A stretch of 64,000 bases of DNA from Stappia indica (GCF_020177335.1 NZ_JAIVMG010000013.1:62001-126000), one strand, 5' to 3'; shown: positions 38,435 through 47,431, counted from the stretch's first letter. The notes: generated by a model not told the origin, from the letters alone. A program made the numbers and translations.

Positions 38435-39262
38435 CTATCGTCCCTGGAAGACCGGATCGCGCTTTTCCATGAAGGCGGTCCGCCCTTCGGCGAAGTCTGC
38501 GCTGTCGAAACAGGCGTTGGCGAGCGCTTCGCAGCGGAGCAGATCCGCCGGGGCCAGGCTTGCGGTCAGCGCGTCGATGGCGGTCTTGGAGGCCTTGATC
38601 GTCAGCGGCGCTCTGGTGGCGATTTCCCGGGCGAGGGTGGTGGTTTCCTCCTCCAGCGCACCGTCGGCGGCAAGCAGGTCGATCAGGCCGAACTCCAGAG
38701 CGGTCTCGGCGGTGATCCGCCGGGCGCTGAAGTAGAGCAGCTTGGCCCGGGAGGGGCCGATCAGCCGGGTGACGTCGGCGATGGCGCTGGGTGGGTAGCC
38801 GACGCCAAGCCGGGCCGCGGGAATGCCGAAGCGGGCCGTGCTGTCGGCGATCCGCATGTCGCAGGCCGCGGCGAGACCAAGGCCGCCGCCGAGGCAGAAG
38901 CCGCGGACCATGGCGAGGGTCGGCAGCGGGCAGTTGCGAAGGGCGGCAAAGGCGGCGGTGTTGGAGGCCTCGTAGGCGCGAGCGGAGGCGGGCTCGCGGT
39001 GCGTGGTCTCGAACTCGGAAATATCCGCGCCGGCGACGAAGATGCTGTCACCGGCACCGCGCAGCACGATGATGCGGGTCTCGGCCTCGGCGCAGAGCTG
39101 GTCCACCGCCTTGGGAAGCGCCTCCCACATGGCCAGGCCAACCGCATTGCGACGCGCCGGGTTGTCGATGGCGATCCAGCCGATCGGCCCATCCCTCCAC
39201 ACGGAAATCCTGCCGGGGGCGGTCGCATTGGCGGCGGTGTCGGTGGTGGATGCGGTGGACAT
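38435..39262 (-). CDS. Crotonase-fold (enoyl-CoA hydratase/isomerase) family protein lacking both hydratase glutamates
   Basis: A 275-residue crotonase-superfamily protein. FVAGADISEF near 75-84 and GFCLGGGLGLAAACD near 121-135 build the CoA and oxyanion sites. In hydratases the second motif carries Glu (GGGCELAM) and FGQPE a second Glu; here these are Gly129 and Ala149 (GLGLAA and FGIPAA). So simple hydration is unlikely and another crotonase reaction is expected. ATG 39262 follows GAGGAA. Confidence 0.85.
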   Translation of the reverse strand: MSTASTTDTAANATAPGRISVWRDGPIGWIAIDNPARRNAVGLAMWEALPKAVDQLCAEAETRIIVLRGAGDSIFVAGADISEFETTHREPASARAYEASNTAAFAALRNCPLPTLAMVRGFCLGGGLGLAAACDMRIADSTARFGIPAARLGVGYPPSAIADVTRLIGPSRAKLLYFSARRITAETALEFGLIDLLAADGALEEETTTLAREIATRAPLTIKASKTAIDALTASLAPADLLRCEALANACFDSADFAEGRTAFMEKRDPVFQGR

Positions 39263-39641
39263 GGTTCCTCCAGTCATGTGGCTGCATTTTCCGCGTAAAT
39301 ACACGCAATGGTGGTTTTGACAGCCCGCAGCCGGGTTGTCCATCCGTGCCGGAGGCGTCGATGCACGCCTGCGGCGCGGGAGAAAATCCCGGAGCGGGAA
39401 GGCGCCGCTGCCTTGTTACCATTTTCCGGTGGGGCGAACCTATGGTCATTTGGGGGGCAATCGCTATATCATCCGCTGAACGTCGCTGGCCCGCCGGCGC
39501 TCGCCGACAGGTGGGGCGCGGGCGGCCGCGACACATCACAGGTCGGACCGGAGGTGCCACGCCAGGGCGCGCCGGTCCCAGAATGCGAACGGCCCGCCGC
39601 CTGCGAAACGAGAGCGCGGGGATGGCGAACAGGAGGCCAGT
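39263..39641. other. Divergent intergenic region, crotonase gene / cysE
   Basis: A 379-bp gap between divergent genes. A TTGACA stands at 39326 and a TATATCAT stretch near 39463, but they cannot be paired into one promoter. No gene or repeat was recognised. Confidence 0.35.
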
Positions 39642-40481
39642 ATGCCGCAATCCACCCCCTTGACGGACGCGGCGACGCTGCCGCGCCATGACCCTGTTTG
39701 GGAGCGCCTGCGCGCCGAAGCCGAAGCGATGGTTCATTGCGAGCCGGCGCTTGCGTCCTTTGCCTATGAAACGGTTCTCAATCACGACCGGCTGGAGGAG
39801 GCGGTGGTCCACCGCCTTGCCGACAGGCTCGGCCATGTGGTGGTCTCCCCGTCGCTGATCCGCCAGACCTATCTGGAGGCGCTGGCGGATGCGCCGGAGA
39901 TCGCCGACACATTCCGGGTCGATCTGGTTGCCGTGTATGATCGGGATCCGGCCTGCACGCGGTTTCTGGAGCCGTTGCTCTATTTCAAGGGCTTCCACGC
40001 GCTGCAGACCCATCGGCTGGCCCATTGGCTGTGGCAGCGCGGGCGCAAGGATTTCGCCCTCTACCTGCAAAGCCGCTCCTCGGAGATCTTCCAGGTCGAC
40101 ATTCATCCGGCGGTGCCGGTCGGGCGCGGGGTGTTCATGGACCATGCGACGGGCATCGTCATCGGCGCCACGGCGCTTCTCGAAGACAATGTCTCCATCC
40201 TGCAGAACGTGACCCTGGGCGGTACCGGCAAGGAGAGCGGTGATCGCCATCCGAAGATCCGCGCGGGCGTCTTGATCGGCGCCGGCGCCAAGGTGCTGGG
40301 CAATCTGGAAATCGGTCATTGTTCCAAAGTGGCCTCCGGCTCGGTCGTGTTGAGCGACGTGCCGCCGAACTCCACCGTGGCCGGGGTGCCGGCGCGGGTG
40401 GTGGGGCAGGCGGGCTGCGCCGAGCCGTCGCGGACCATGAACCAGTTGATCGCCGAGAACGGCGAGAGCAAGGAGAGCTGA
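39642..40481 (+). CDS. cysE: Serine O-acetyltransferase
   Basis: A 279-residue CysE, catalysing acetyl transfer from acetyl-CoA to serine, the first step of cysteine synthesis. An N-terminal helical domain (about 15-150) includes YKGFHALQTHRLAHWLW-like FKGFHALQTHRLAH; the left-handed beta-helix has VPVGRGVFMDHATGIVIG, LEDNVSILQNVTLGGTGK and a closing VVLSDVPPNSTVAGVPARVV. Asp and His of the active site (DH in MDHATG) are present. AGGAGG precedes ATG 39642. Feedback control by cysteine is usual for the family. Confidence 0.94.
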   Translation: MPQSTPLTDAATLPRHDPVWERLRAEAEAMVHCEPALASFAYETVLNHDRLEEAVVHRLADRLGHVVVSPSLIRQTYLEALADAPEIADTFRVDLVAVYDRDPACTRFLEPLLYFKGFHALQTHRLAHWLWQRGRKDFALYLQSRSSEIFQVDIHPAVPVGRGVFMDHATGIVIGATALLEDNVSILQNVTLGGTGKESGDRHPKIRAGVLIGAGAKVLGNLEIGHCSKVASGSVVLSDVPPNSTVAGVPARVVGQAGCAEPSRTMNQLIAENGESKES

Positions 40482-40761
40482 TCCGGCGCGGGAGGCTCTC
40501 GTCGCCGCGCCGTTGGTGTGGGGATAGGCAAGGCATTTGCCTTGGCAGCGCCTTTTGAATGTGTAGGGTGCGGTCACGCGCCGGGCCCTTGTCCGCGAGC
40601 GCGGGCAAGGCGGCGATCCCCGTTCGGATCGCCGCTTGTCTTTCGCGGCCACAAATTGGCCGTGGTAGGGGGCGAGTAGGCTCGTCCGCCTGCTCTGCCG
40701 GGTCCGGACCTTTCCGTGCCGCCGCCAGGCTGCGGTGGCCATGATGCAACAGGAGGCGCAT

Positions 40762-40977
40762 GTGAAGCCCGACGAAATCCGCAAGCTCGAAGCCTATCTG
40801 AAAAAGAAGTTCGAACTGTCGACGCTGACTGTCCGGGCGCGTCCGAAGAAGGACGATTCCGCCGAGGTCTATATCGGCGATGAGTTTATCGGTGTGATCT
40901 ACCGGGATGACGAGGATGAGGACCTGTGCTGGAATTTCCAGATGGCCATTCTCGAATTCGATCTCGAAGAGGCCTGA
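40762..40977 (+). CDS. DUF3126 family protein
   Basis: A 71-residue acidic protein of the alphaproteobacterial DUF3126 family: KPDEIRKLEAYLKKKF at the start, VRARPKKDDSAEVYIGDEFIGV in the middle, FQMAILEFDL at the end. The GTG at 40762 is chosen because AGGAGG lies 5 bp upstream and the family starts with KPDEI; an ATG at 40735 would read through the ribosome site. Function unknown. It follows cysE by 280 bp with no gene between. Confidence 0.85.
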   Translation: MKPDEIRKLEAYLKKKFELSTLTVRARPKKDDSAEVYIGDEFIGVIYRDDEDEDLCWNFQMAILEFDLEEA

Positions 40978-41094
40978 TCGGGTCTTTTCCTGCGACCAGC
41001 GCGGGTTTCGCCTTTCTCAACAAGGCGGCCCGCCGTCGCCGGCGGCACTGTCGCTTTCAGGTGAGACCCCACGCTCAGGCGCGGGGTGTGCCGC

Positions 41095-41811
41095 TCAGAG
41101 CGGCGCGCCGAAGGATGCCACCAGCGCGGAAATGCGCCCGTCCAGGGCCTGCCAGTCCGCCAGATGGGCCTGGCGGAATCGGTAGGTCAGCAGCATCTCT
41201 TCTCCCAACCGGACCGTTCTTTCGCAATTGGCCGCCAGCGCCTTGTCGCGCGGCGTGAAGCAGCGTGCCGCGTAGGCCGGACCGCTCGCGGCGGTGGTGT
41301 GCGCGACGAAATCCGTACCGGCGGTGCCATCGCCGGACAGCGGCAACAGGGACAGGCCACCTGGTCCGGGCAACGCCTCGCCGGCGGCGAGCGAGCGCAG
41401 GACCCGCGCGAAGCGCTCGTCCGTATCCATCGACTGATCGTCCGCCTGCAAGGTGACCAGAATCACCGGTGAGGTGTCGCCGGTGTCGCTGAAGTCGCGG
41501 GCGGCCGCGGCTGAATAGCCTTCGCCGGAGGGCCAGAGCATGGCGAGGTCGAGCCGGTCGAGCCGCGCGCCGGGCTGGCGCTGCTCCGGATGGCGGATCA
41601 GATTGGCCGGGACGTTGAGCGCGGTATTCGCCAGTTCGAGAGAAATGGTTTCGGCGCTGCCGCTCCAGCGCGAGCTGTCATCGGTGTAAGCGATCCAGCC
41701 GCCGATGATGTGAAACAGAAACGCGACCCCGGCAAGCGCAAGCGCCACGACCATCGGCGTGAAGTGCCGGGCGCGCATTCCCGTGCTTTCCGGAAGGGTC
41801 AGAGGCATCAT
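41095..41811 (-). CDS. Hypothetical membrane-anchored protein
   Basis: A 238-residue protein with one N-terminal membrane helix (about 17-42, MVVALALAGVAFLFHIIGGWIAY) and a soluble, presumably periplasmic C-terminal part. Two Cys (RCFTP and NCERTV) could form a disulfide. The start ATGATG at 41811 is preceded by GGGAGG. Recognised neither by motif nor fold. The gene is divergent from the small membrane protein at 42.0 kb. Confidence 0.75.
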   Translation of the reverse strand: MMPLTLPESTGMRARHFTPMVVALALAGVAFLFHIIGGWIAYTDDSSRWSGSAETISLELANTALNVPANLIRHPEQRQPGARLDRLDLAMLWPSGEGYSAAAARDFSDTGDTSPVILVTLQADDQSMDTDERFARVLRSLAAGEALPGPGGLSLLPLSGDGTAGTDFVAHTTAASGPAYAARCFTPRDKALAANCERTVRLGEEMLLTYRFRQAHLADWQALDGRISALVASFGAPL

Positions 41812-42027
41812 GCGGCGCCTCCCGGGCGGCGAGCGCGAACGGGAGGGCGCTTGATCCGGCCGCCTTGCCGCGTGTCCCGTCGCGGGACATCGATCCCACA
41901 ACGATACGTCACGCGGGACATGTTGCTCGCCATTTATGGTTACCAGTTCGTTATCGGTCCGACCTGCCCGGCACGCAAATTGCTGGAGCCCCCGTAGCGT
42001 AATTGATCAAGCATTCCTGCTGAATGG

Positions 42028-42043
42028 TTAACGGGGGGTTAAC
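42028..42043. promoter_or_regulatory. Perfect CtrA box just before a small membrane protein gene
   Basis: TTAA-CGGGGGG-TTAAC matches the CtrA consensus exactly. It ends only 5 bp before the ATG at 42049, so it either acts on the divergent gene or overlaps a promoter or leader for this gene; the G-run within it may also serve as ribosome site. Confidence 0.45.
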
Positions 42044-42048
42044 GCGCG

Positions 42049-42366
42049 ATGAGCGAATTGGCAATCGCCGCCTATATCGGGTGTGCCGGCTTTGTGGCGG
42101 CCGGCATTCTCGGCAGCTTCCATCAGCTTGTCACGGGGGAGCCGCCCCGGTTCTCGATTTCGGTGGAGACCTGGCTGAAAGGGGTGGCGACCTGCGTTAT
42201 GTGCCTCTTCGCCGGACCCTTTATCATCATGCGGCATGCGATTCGCGGCCGGCGGATCGAACAGCGGCCGCTGGGCTGGCTGGTTGCGTCCTCTACCATC
42301 GCCGGAATGTGGAGCGTCTGCTCGGGGGTGCTGGTGATGCATCTGGCACTCTTCATTCTGCTATAA
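42049..42366 (+). CDS. Small conserved membrane protein
   Basis: A 105-residue protein with three hydrophobic segments (about 5-27, 42-62 and 78-103). The segments contain [37 protein letters not shown] and [23 protein letters not shown]. Several Cys lie in the helices. Similar small proteins are common in rhizobia but I cannot name the family. The start stands 5 bp after a CtrA box, with no clear Shine-Dalgarno apart from a G-run. Confidence 0.7.
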   Translation: MSELAIAAYIGCAGFVAAGILGSFHQLVTGEPPRFSISVETWLKGVATCVMCLFAGPFIIMRHAIRGRRIEQRPLGWLVASSTIAGMWSVCSGVLVMHLALFILL

Positions 42367-42430
42367 CGGCGGCGGGCGGGCGATGTGCCGGCCGGATTTC
42401 GTCAGTTTCACGGACGTGAGGAGTTGCCCG

Positions 42431-42964
42431 ATGCCGCTTTACCGCCTCGATGACCGCCAGCCGGCGCTGCCCGCAGAGGGCGATTACTGGATCGCCCCCG
42501 ATGCGGTGCTGATCGGCGATGTTCTTCTGGAGGCGGAGGCCAGCGTCTGGTTCGGCGCGGTGCTGCGCGGCGACAATGAGCGGATCACGGTCGGCCCGGG
42601 CTCCAATGTCCAGGACGGCTGCGTTCTGCATACGGATATGGGTTTTCCGCTGACGATCGGCCGCAACTGCACCATTGGCCACAAGGCGATCCTGCACGGC
42701 TGCACGATTGGCGACAACAGTCTGGTGGGCATGGGAGCGACCGTGCTCAACGGCGCCCGGATCGGCCGCAATTGCATCATCGGCGCCAATGCGCTGATCG
42801 CCGAAGGCAAGGAGATTCCCGACAATTCCCTGGTGGTCGGCATGCCGGGGCGGGTGGTGCGGACCCTTGACGATCCTTCAGGCGAGGGAACGGCGGCGTC
42901 AGCGCGCGGCTATGTGCGCAACTGGCGGCGCTATCGGGCCGGGCTGCAGCCGGTTACCCTCTGA
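42431..42964 (+). CDS. Gamma-carbonic-anhydrase-like hexapeptide protein
   Basis: A 177-residue left-handed beta-helix protein of the gamma-carbonic anhydrase family (YrdA/PaaY-like). Repeats run through residues 18-140. The three metal His are in VLHTD, IGHKA and LHGC. The C-terminal region ([14 protein letters not shown]) is the usual helix. It may bind Zn or Fe and hydrate CO2, or act on a CoA thioester. ATG 42431 follows GAGG. A perfect bidirectional hairpin lies after the stop. Confidence 0.88.
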   Translation: MPLYRLDDRQPALPAEGDYWIAPDAVLIGDVLLEAEASVWFGAVLRGDNERITVGPGSNVQDGCVLHTDMGFPLTIGRNCTIGHKAILHGCTIGDNSLVGMGATVLNGARIGRNCIIGANALIAEGKEIPDNSLVVGMPGRVVRTLDDPSGEGTAASARGYVRNWRRYRAGLQPVTL

Positions 42965-43010
42965 CCGGCCGTCGCAAACCTCGATGTTCCGGCCCCTCGA
43001 TCCCCGGCCA

Positions 43011-43042
43011 AGAAAAGAGCCGGTCCCGAAGGACCGGCTCTT
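43011..43042 (-). terminator. Intrinsic terminator between the gamma-CA gene and the BTLCP gene
   Basis: A perfect 12-bp stem (AAGAGCCGGTCC and GGACCGGCTCTT, loop CGAA). On the minus strand TTTTC follows, so it ends the BTLCP transcript and may also slow the plus-strand one. Confidence 0.8.
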
Positions 43043-43123
43043 CAACCCGGCCCGATTTGGGTGGGGAGGGGACGTGGCCAGGTCGAGTTCGAAGCGTTGG
43101 CGGTCGGGCTGCCTCCGGGGCGC

Positions 43124-43741
43124 TTAGTCGCTGATGCTCGCCACGGTGCTGACGCGCTCGTCGCTGATGGCGGCCCACCGGGCCGGGTTGGTCGACGATT
43201 GGCGTTTGACGAAGCGATAGGGGGCCGAATACCAGGGAAGGACCGCTTCCATCTGGTTGTCGAGGATGATGTCGCCCTGATCGGTCCGCACGGTCAGCAC
43301 CGCATGTCCCGAATTGTTGGTGTCCTTGACCACGGTGATCAGAAGGGCGCTTTCCGGCCAGCCCCGGGCCTTCAGAACCCGTTGCTTTTCAAGCACGTAT
43401 TCTTCGCAGTCGCCGGCGCCCCTGTCCGGGTAGGTCCAGTATTCCTCGACGCCGAACAGCTCGATGTCGGTGACCGGACGAACCCGCTTGTTGACCTCGG
43501 CATTGACCGCCAGCAGTTCGTTCCAGCGCGAGCGGTCGAGCTTGACGACGACGGGCTTGTTCGTGCCGCCGCGACAGGCGCTCGGGTTTTCCGAACAGAA
43601 CCCGGTGTGCCCGACCGGAGCGCGGGCGCCGCCGGAAATGGTCATGAAACGGCCGGTGCTCTGCTCCGCGAGGGCGGTTCCGGCGGCCATGAGTGTCATG
43701 GCGGCAAAAGCAAAAGTCAGTGCGAATTTCGAGTTTCTCAT
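43124..43741 (-). CDS. Transglutaminase-like cysteine peptidase (BTLCP family)
   Basis: A 205-residue exported protein. A signal peptide ends at TALA/E (residue 25). The catalytic triad is visible: Cys in GDCEEYVLEK (about 110), His in SGHAVLTV (about 145) and Asp in IILDNQ (about 159). The family is peptidase C93-like, and includes LapG, which cleaves surface adhesins under c-di-GMP control. No LapD-like receptor or adhesin lies beside it. GGGAGG precedes the ATG. A 12-bp inverted repeat lies about 110 bp upstream. Confidence 0.88.
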   Translation of the reverse strand: MRNSKFALTFAFAAMTLMAAGTALAEQSTGRFMTISGGARAPVGHTGFCSENPSACRGGTNKPVVVKLDRSRWNELLAVNAEVNKRVRPVTDIELFGVEEYWTYPDRGAGDCEEYVLEKQRVLKARGWPESALLITVVKDTNNSGHAVLTVRTDQGDIILDNQMEAVLPWYSAPYRFVKRQSSTNPARWAAISDERVSTVASISD

Positions 43742-44249
43742 GTTGAAGCCCTCCCCAAGGCTGGCTTCACTATGACTTTCCCGATTTTATCCTGATCTAA
43801 GTGGCGTCATCGCATTTAGTTCAAAGTACGCGATAAGTAGATATAAGTTTTATTCAAATTGAATTCTGATTTGAATAAAATTTGATTCAATTTCTTCCGA
43901 GAGTGAGAAATCGCGCCGCCGGGCGGCTCACAGGTTTGCCGCGGGCTTTAAAAGCTATTGTGAATCAAGAGATTGTCGGACCTTCGGCAAGGGGCGGGCG
44001 CCACCGCGATGGCATCCGTTGTCGCGGCAGGGGACAGCCGCGCGTCGGCAGTCTCCCGGCGGTCAGGCGCGTGCGCGCTCTGTCTTGTGGAGCTGGAATG
44101 CTGTGCAAATTTTCGAAAAATTGTTCCTGGCGCCGGACAATATCCGGGCGGGCGGTGTCAATTCGGCGTCAAGGCAGCGCATTTGGCGCATCGCGGCCGC
44201 AGGTGAGGTGACCGGGGATAAGCGCCGGCGAGAAACGCCTTGGCGGGAT
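43742..44249. promoter_or_regulatory. 508-bp gap with a long AT-rich inverted repeat
   Basis: A 12-bp perfect inverted repeat, TTTTATTCAAAT (43848-43859) and ATTTGAATAAAA (43869-43880) with a 9-base spacer, stands in an AT-rich island (43795-43900) about 107 bp upstream of the BTLCP start. It looks like an operator. The rest (43900-44249) shows no gene. Confidence 0.5.
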
Positions 44250-44870
44250 TCAGGAGATGTGCTGCTCCAAGAGGTCCCGGTTCTGGATATGGGCGAATTC
44301 CACGGCGATGCCATCCTCGAAATGGCGCACGACCCGGGCCCGCATCTTGCCGAGCTGGATCGACATGCCGATCTCCGGTTTGACCTCGACCTTGAGGGAC
44401 GCGCCGGACAAGGAAACGTCGACAATGCGGCAGCGGTAGCTGCGGCCATCGGCCAGGACGATCTGGGTGACCGGGTTCTTCGGGGTAAAACGCTCGTGCC
44501 GGCGATCTTCCTCGAGATTGAGGCTGTCGCGGTTGGCCAGCCAGGTCAGCACATTGGCGAGCTTGTCGCGCTTGCGCAGCGGTGCGTTGATGCGCATGGC
44601 GAAGCCGCCCTCGATCTCGCGCACCACCTCACCCTCGATCCGGCCGATATGGTCGAGATAGGCAACCACCCGTTCGCCGATCTTTGCCTGAACCGGGGCG
44701 ATGAGGACTGCGCCGCCGGGTGACATGTTGATGACCTGACAGGGATACTCCCGCCGGTCCTCCAGCATGAAACGGCCGAGAACATTGACAGCAACGCGGC
44801 TGTGGCGGCGCCGATCGAACCGCTTGGCGGGCGTCTCTTTGTCAGGTTGTCTTGCTATGGCGTATGCCAT
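44250..44870 (-). CDS. Tandem PilZ-domain protein
   Basis: A 206-residue protein with two PilZ domains. Domain 1 (about 15-105) has RRRHSRVAVN and NMSPGGAVL; domain 2 (about 120-205) has DRRHERF and DVSLSGASL. The Arg-rich RxxxR and DxSxxG motifs bind c-di-GMP. It probably links c-di-GMP to a surface, motility or secretion function. It may respond to enzymes such as the GGDEF-EAL protein at 17-20 kb. ATG 44870 is preceded by AAGG. Confidence 0.9.
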   Translation of the reverse strand: MAYAIARQPDKETPAKRFDRRRHSRVAVNVLGRFMLEDRREYPCQVINMSPGGAVLIAPVQAKIGERVVAYLDHIGRIEGEVVREIEGGFAMRINAPLRKRDKLANVLTWLANRDSLNLEEDRRHERFTPKNPVTQIVLADGRSYRCRIVDVSLSGASLKVEVKPEIGMSIQLGKMRARVVRHFEDGIAVEFAHIQNRDLLEQHIS

Positions 44871-45052
44871 CCATGGTCAGCCTTGTTCCCGGTGCCAACG
44901 GCAGGATGCACCGCGCGGACACTGCGAGATCAAAAATACGCCGGGAGGGTTAACAGAGGGTAATGCCCGCCCGTGCGCAAGGCATGCCATACCACCTCTT
45001 CAGGAAGGGGCGGCGGGCGCTCGGCCCGCCGATTGTCCCCGTCAGGCAGGGG

Positions 45053-45706
45053 CTACTGCTTGCCGCCGTCGATCACGGTCAGATGCTGGACCTGCCGGGC
45101 GCCGAACGTCGGCAGCATGGCGCTTGCCGCTTCGGCGGCCGTGACGGCCGGCACGATCCCGGACCGGGGCAAGCGCGACTGCGGCGCCGCCGTGCTGAGG
45201 AAGGCCGGTCGCTCGTCCGGCCACAGCAGGCGAACGCTCTTGATGGTCTGGGACAGGATCGGATGCATCCCGGCCCAATAAGGCTGTTCCAAAGCGACAC
45301 AGGAGCCGAGCACCCGGCTGCATCCCTCGCCCGGAATGTGCAGCGGCAACAGCAGCATTTCCATGTCGACCGACTGACGCCGTTCGGTGTAGCCGGTCAG
45401 GCCGATGACCGCGGCGGCCGCATCCTCGCTGGTCGCGGCCAGCAGGGTGCTGAGCGCCTCATGGTCCTCCTCGGACCACCCCCGCAGAATATTGCGGTTT
45501 TTCAGTTCGCGGCAGTGCAGAGCGCACAGCCGGGTGCCGGCAAGGCGGAAGCGATAGGTGTCCTGCCCCAGCACCTCCAGAATGAAGGTATCGCCGAGAA
45601 TGTTGCGGATCCGACCCGGCTCGATCTCACTGCGGTCGGGAGCGGGGCGGGCACCGCGCAAACCGTCCCAATATTCATAGAGCCGTTGCGTCACTGGATG
45701 TTTCAT
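45053..45706 (-). CDS. PAS-domain protein (PAS_5-like)
   Basis: A 217-residue cytoplasmic protein matching the alphaproteobacterial PAS_5-type family: HPVTQRLYEYWDGLRGARPAPDR start, ILGDTFILEVLGQDTYRFRLAGTRLCALHCRELKNRN in the middle. No kinase or output domain. It may be a sensor or adaptor, partner unknown. ATG 45706 begins the family. It is 183 bp after the PilZ gene on the same strand and its divergent partner is a rhomboid gene. Confidence 0.82.
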   Translation of the reverse strand: MKHPVTQRLYEYWDGLRGARPAPDRSEIEPGRIRNILGDTFILEVLGQDTYRFRLAGTRLCALHCRELKNRNILRGWSEEDHEALSTLLAATSEDAAAAVIGLTGYTERRQSVDMEMLLLPLHIPGEGCSRVLGSCVALEQPYWAGMHPILSQTIKSVRLLWPDERPAFLSTAAPQSRLPRSGIVPAVTAAEAASAMLPTFGARQVQHLTVIDGGKQ

Positions 45707-46075
45707 CGTCCCTGTCCCCCGGAAGTTTCGGTCTGTTGCGCCCCGGCTGTCCCGCAACGGGACAAAATAAGGGACGAAAGAAGGTCTCCGGCTCTACGAA
45801 GCAGGGGGCGTGCCAGCCCGGGTGAGGGCGCGTTTAACTCTCTGTTAGGGTTAACAAAGGGTGAAGAGGTCCCCGTGGAAGGGGCCTGGCTGGTCCTGGG
45901 GTTGGGTCGGGGCGCTTACCTCCTTGAAGAGCGCTGCAGAAGCGGGGGAGCCCGAGCCGCTTGCCGGGCACCCGCGGCGAGGAGGCGGTCGCCAGGGCAG
46001 CGGGCGAGGGGCTCTGGCTTGATCACCCCCGCGGAGTTGCGTAAGGGAGACTGTCCTCAGCTTTCAGGCAGGCCC
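45707..46075. other. Divergent intergenic region, PAS gene / rhomboid gene
   Basis: A 369-bp gap. TTAA-CTCTCTG-TTAG (45834-45848) is a one-mismatch CtrA site and another TTAAC stands 2 bases further right. The rest shows no gene. Confidence 0.4.
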
Positions 46076-46846
46076 ATGACCGATCCCGTTTCCGCCGATC
46101 CGCAACCGCCCGCACCGGCTGGCCCCGACGTGCCGGAGCCGGTGTTCAATCTTCCCGGCGTGGTGACGGCGCTGGCCGTCTTGCTGATCGCGATCCATGC
46201 CATTGATGGCTGGTTGCCGGTCGATCTGTCGCGGGAGGTGCTGCTCACCTTCGCCTTCCTGCCGATCCGCTACGACCCGACGCTGATGGGCGGGATGACG
46301 CTGCCCGGCGGCGCGGCGGGCGATGTGTGGACCTTCCTGACCTATGCCTTCCTGCATGGAAGCTGGTCGCATGTGTTCGTCAACGTGCTCTGGATGACCG
46401 TCTTCGGCAGCGCGGTGGCGCGCCGGTTCGGGCCCTCGCGGTTTCTCTTGTTGTCGGCGGTCTGCGCCATTGCCGGTGCGCTGGTGCATCTTCTGGCGCA
46501 TTTCGGCGAGGCGGTGCCGATGATTGGCGCCTCGGCGGCGATCTCCGGCCAGATGGCGGCGGCGACACGGTTCGTTTTCCAGATGGGCGGGCCGCTCGGG
46601 GCGATACGGCGCACGGATGCGCTCGCCTACCGGGTGCCCGCGACCGGGCTTGTCGCCTCGCTCGCCAATCCCAGCGTGATTGCCTTTCTGGGGGTGTGGT
46701 TCGCCATCAACCTGTTGTTCGGCCTATGGTCGGTCCCGCTCGCCGGTGAGGGCGGCAGCGTTGCCTGGGAAGCGCATATCGGCGGCTTTCTTGCCGGTTT
46801 CCTGCTGTTTCGGCTGTTTGATCCGGTGCGCGCCGGTCGCGGGTGA
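46076..46846 (+). CDS. Rhomboid family intramembrane serine protease
   Basis: A 256-residue rhomboid with a proline-rich start and six or so membrane segments. The HGSWSHVFVNVLWM region is the L1/TM2 family mark, GASAAISG holds the catalytic Ser and AHIGGFLAGFLLF the catalytic His. It would cleave membrane proteins within the bilayer. The canonical GxSG has Ala after Ser, common in some bacterial members. ATG 46076 is the start; no clear ribosome site was seen (AGGCAGG is weak). Confidence 0.88.
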   Translation: MTDPVSADPQPPAPAGPDVPEPVFNLPGVVTALAVLLIAIHAIDGWLPVDLSREVLLTFAFLPIRYDPTLMGGMTLPGGAAGDVWTFLTYAFLHGSWSHVFVNVLWMTVFGSAVARRFGPSRFLLLSAVCAIAGALVHLLAHFGEAVPMIGASAAISGQMAAATRFVFQMGGPLGAIRRTDALAYRVPATGLVASLANPSVIAFLGVWFAINLLFGLWSVPLAGEGGSVAWEAHIGGFLAGFLLFRLFDPVRAGRG

Positions 46847-46999
46847 GCGACGCCCGCATTTGCGGTCCCGCGCCAGCCACATCCGCGCTGCGGTCTTTGC
46901 GCATTGCGAACGCACGCAGATTTGTCATGATGGGGCATTGAAGCCCTGTTCGTGTGCGGGTGTTCGCGGCGACGGGGGGGAGCAGGCGAGGAGGCGCGT

Positions 47000-47431
47000 A
47001 TGACGGTCGCATCGATACTGAACGAGAAGGGGCGTGAGGTCACCACCGAGCAGCCGGCGACACCCCTGCGGGAGATCTGTGCCATTCTTTGCGCGCGGCG
47101 GATCGGTGCCATCGTGATCACCGGCGACAAGGATGCGATCGTTGGCATCATCTCGGAGCGGGATGTGGTCCGGGCGGTCTCGCAGGATGGGGTCGAGGCG
47201 CTCGACAAGCCGGTGTCGGCCTATATGACGAAGAACGTGGAGACCTGTGACGGGCAGGAGACGGTCAATTCGGTGATGGCGCGGATGACCGGCGGGCGGT
47301 TCCGTCACGTGCCGGTGGTGCAGGACGGCAAGCTCGCGGGCCTGGTGTCGATCGGCGATGTGGTCAAGCACCGGATCGCGCAGATCGAGCGCGAGGCGGA
47401 GGAGATGCGCAATTACATCGCCATGACCTGA
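47000..47431 (+). CDS. CBS-domain-pair protein
   Basis: A 143-residue protein made of two CBS domains (about 5-65 and 72-135). Seen are IVGIISERDVVRAVS in the first and HVPVVQDGKLAGLVSIGDVVK in the second, ending with an acidic/basic helix. Such pairs bind adenosyl ligands and act as energy sensors. ATG 47000 follows GAGGAG. It stands alone after the rhomboid gene by 153 bp. No partner enzyme is fused or near. Confidence 0.87.
   Translation: MTVASILNEKGREVTTEQPATPLREICAILCARRIGAIVITGDKDAIVGIISERDVVRAVSQDGVEALDKPVSAYMTKNVETCDGQETVNSVMARMTGGRFRHVPVVQDGKLAGLVSIGDVVKHRIAQIEREAEEMRNYIAMT

Noticed and set aside
38372-39298. 308-codon plus-strand frame opposite the crotonase gene
   Set aside because: Glycine-rich antisense sequence without domain; the minus-strand crotonase is clearly the gene.
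43882-44211. 109-codon plus-strand frame in the 508-bp gap
   Set aside because: Arg-rich low-complexity product, no ribosome site, and an overlapping alternative frame looks equally (im)plausible.
46952-46999. Longer start for the CBS protein gene
   Set aside because: It adds a Cys/Arg-rich leader (MCGCSRRRGGAG) that includes the ribosome-binding site GAGGAG of the shorter, family-like start.
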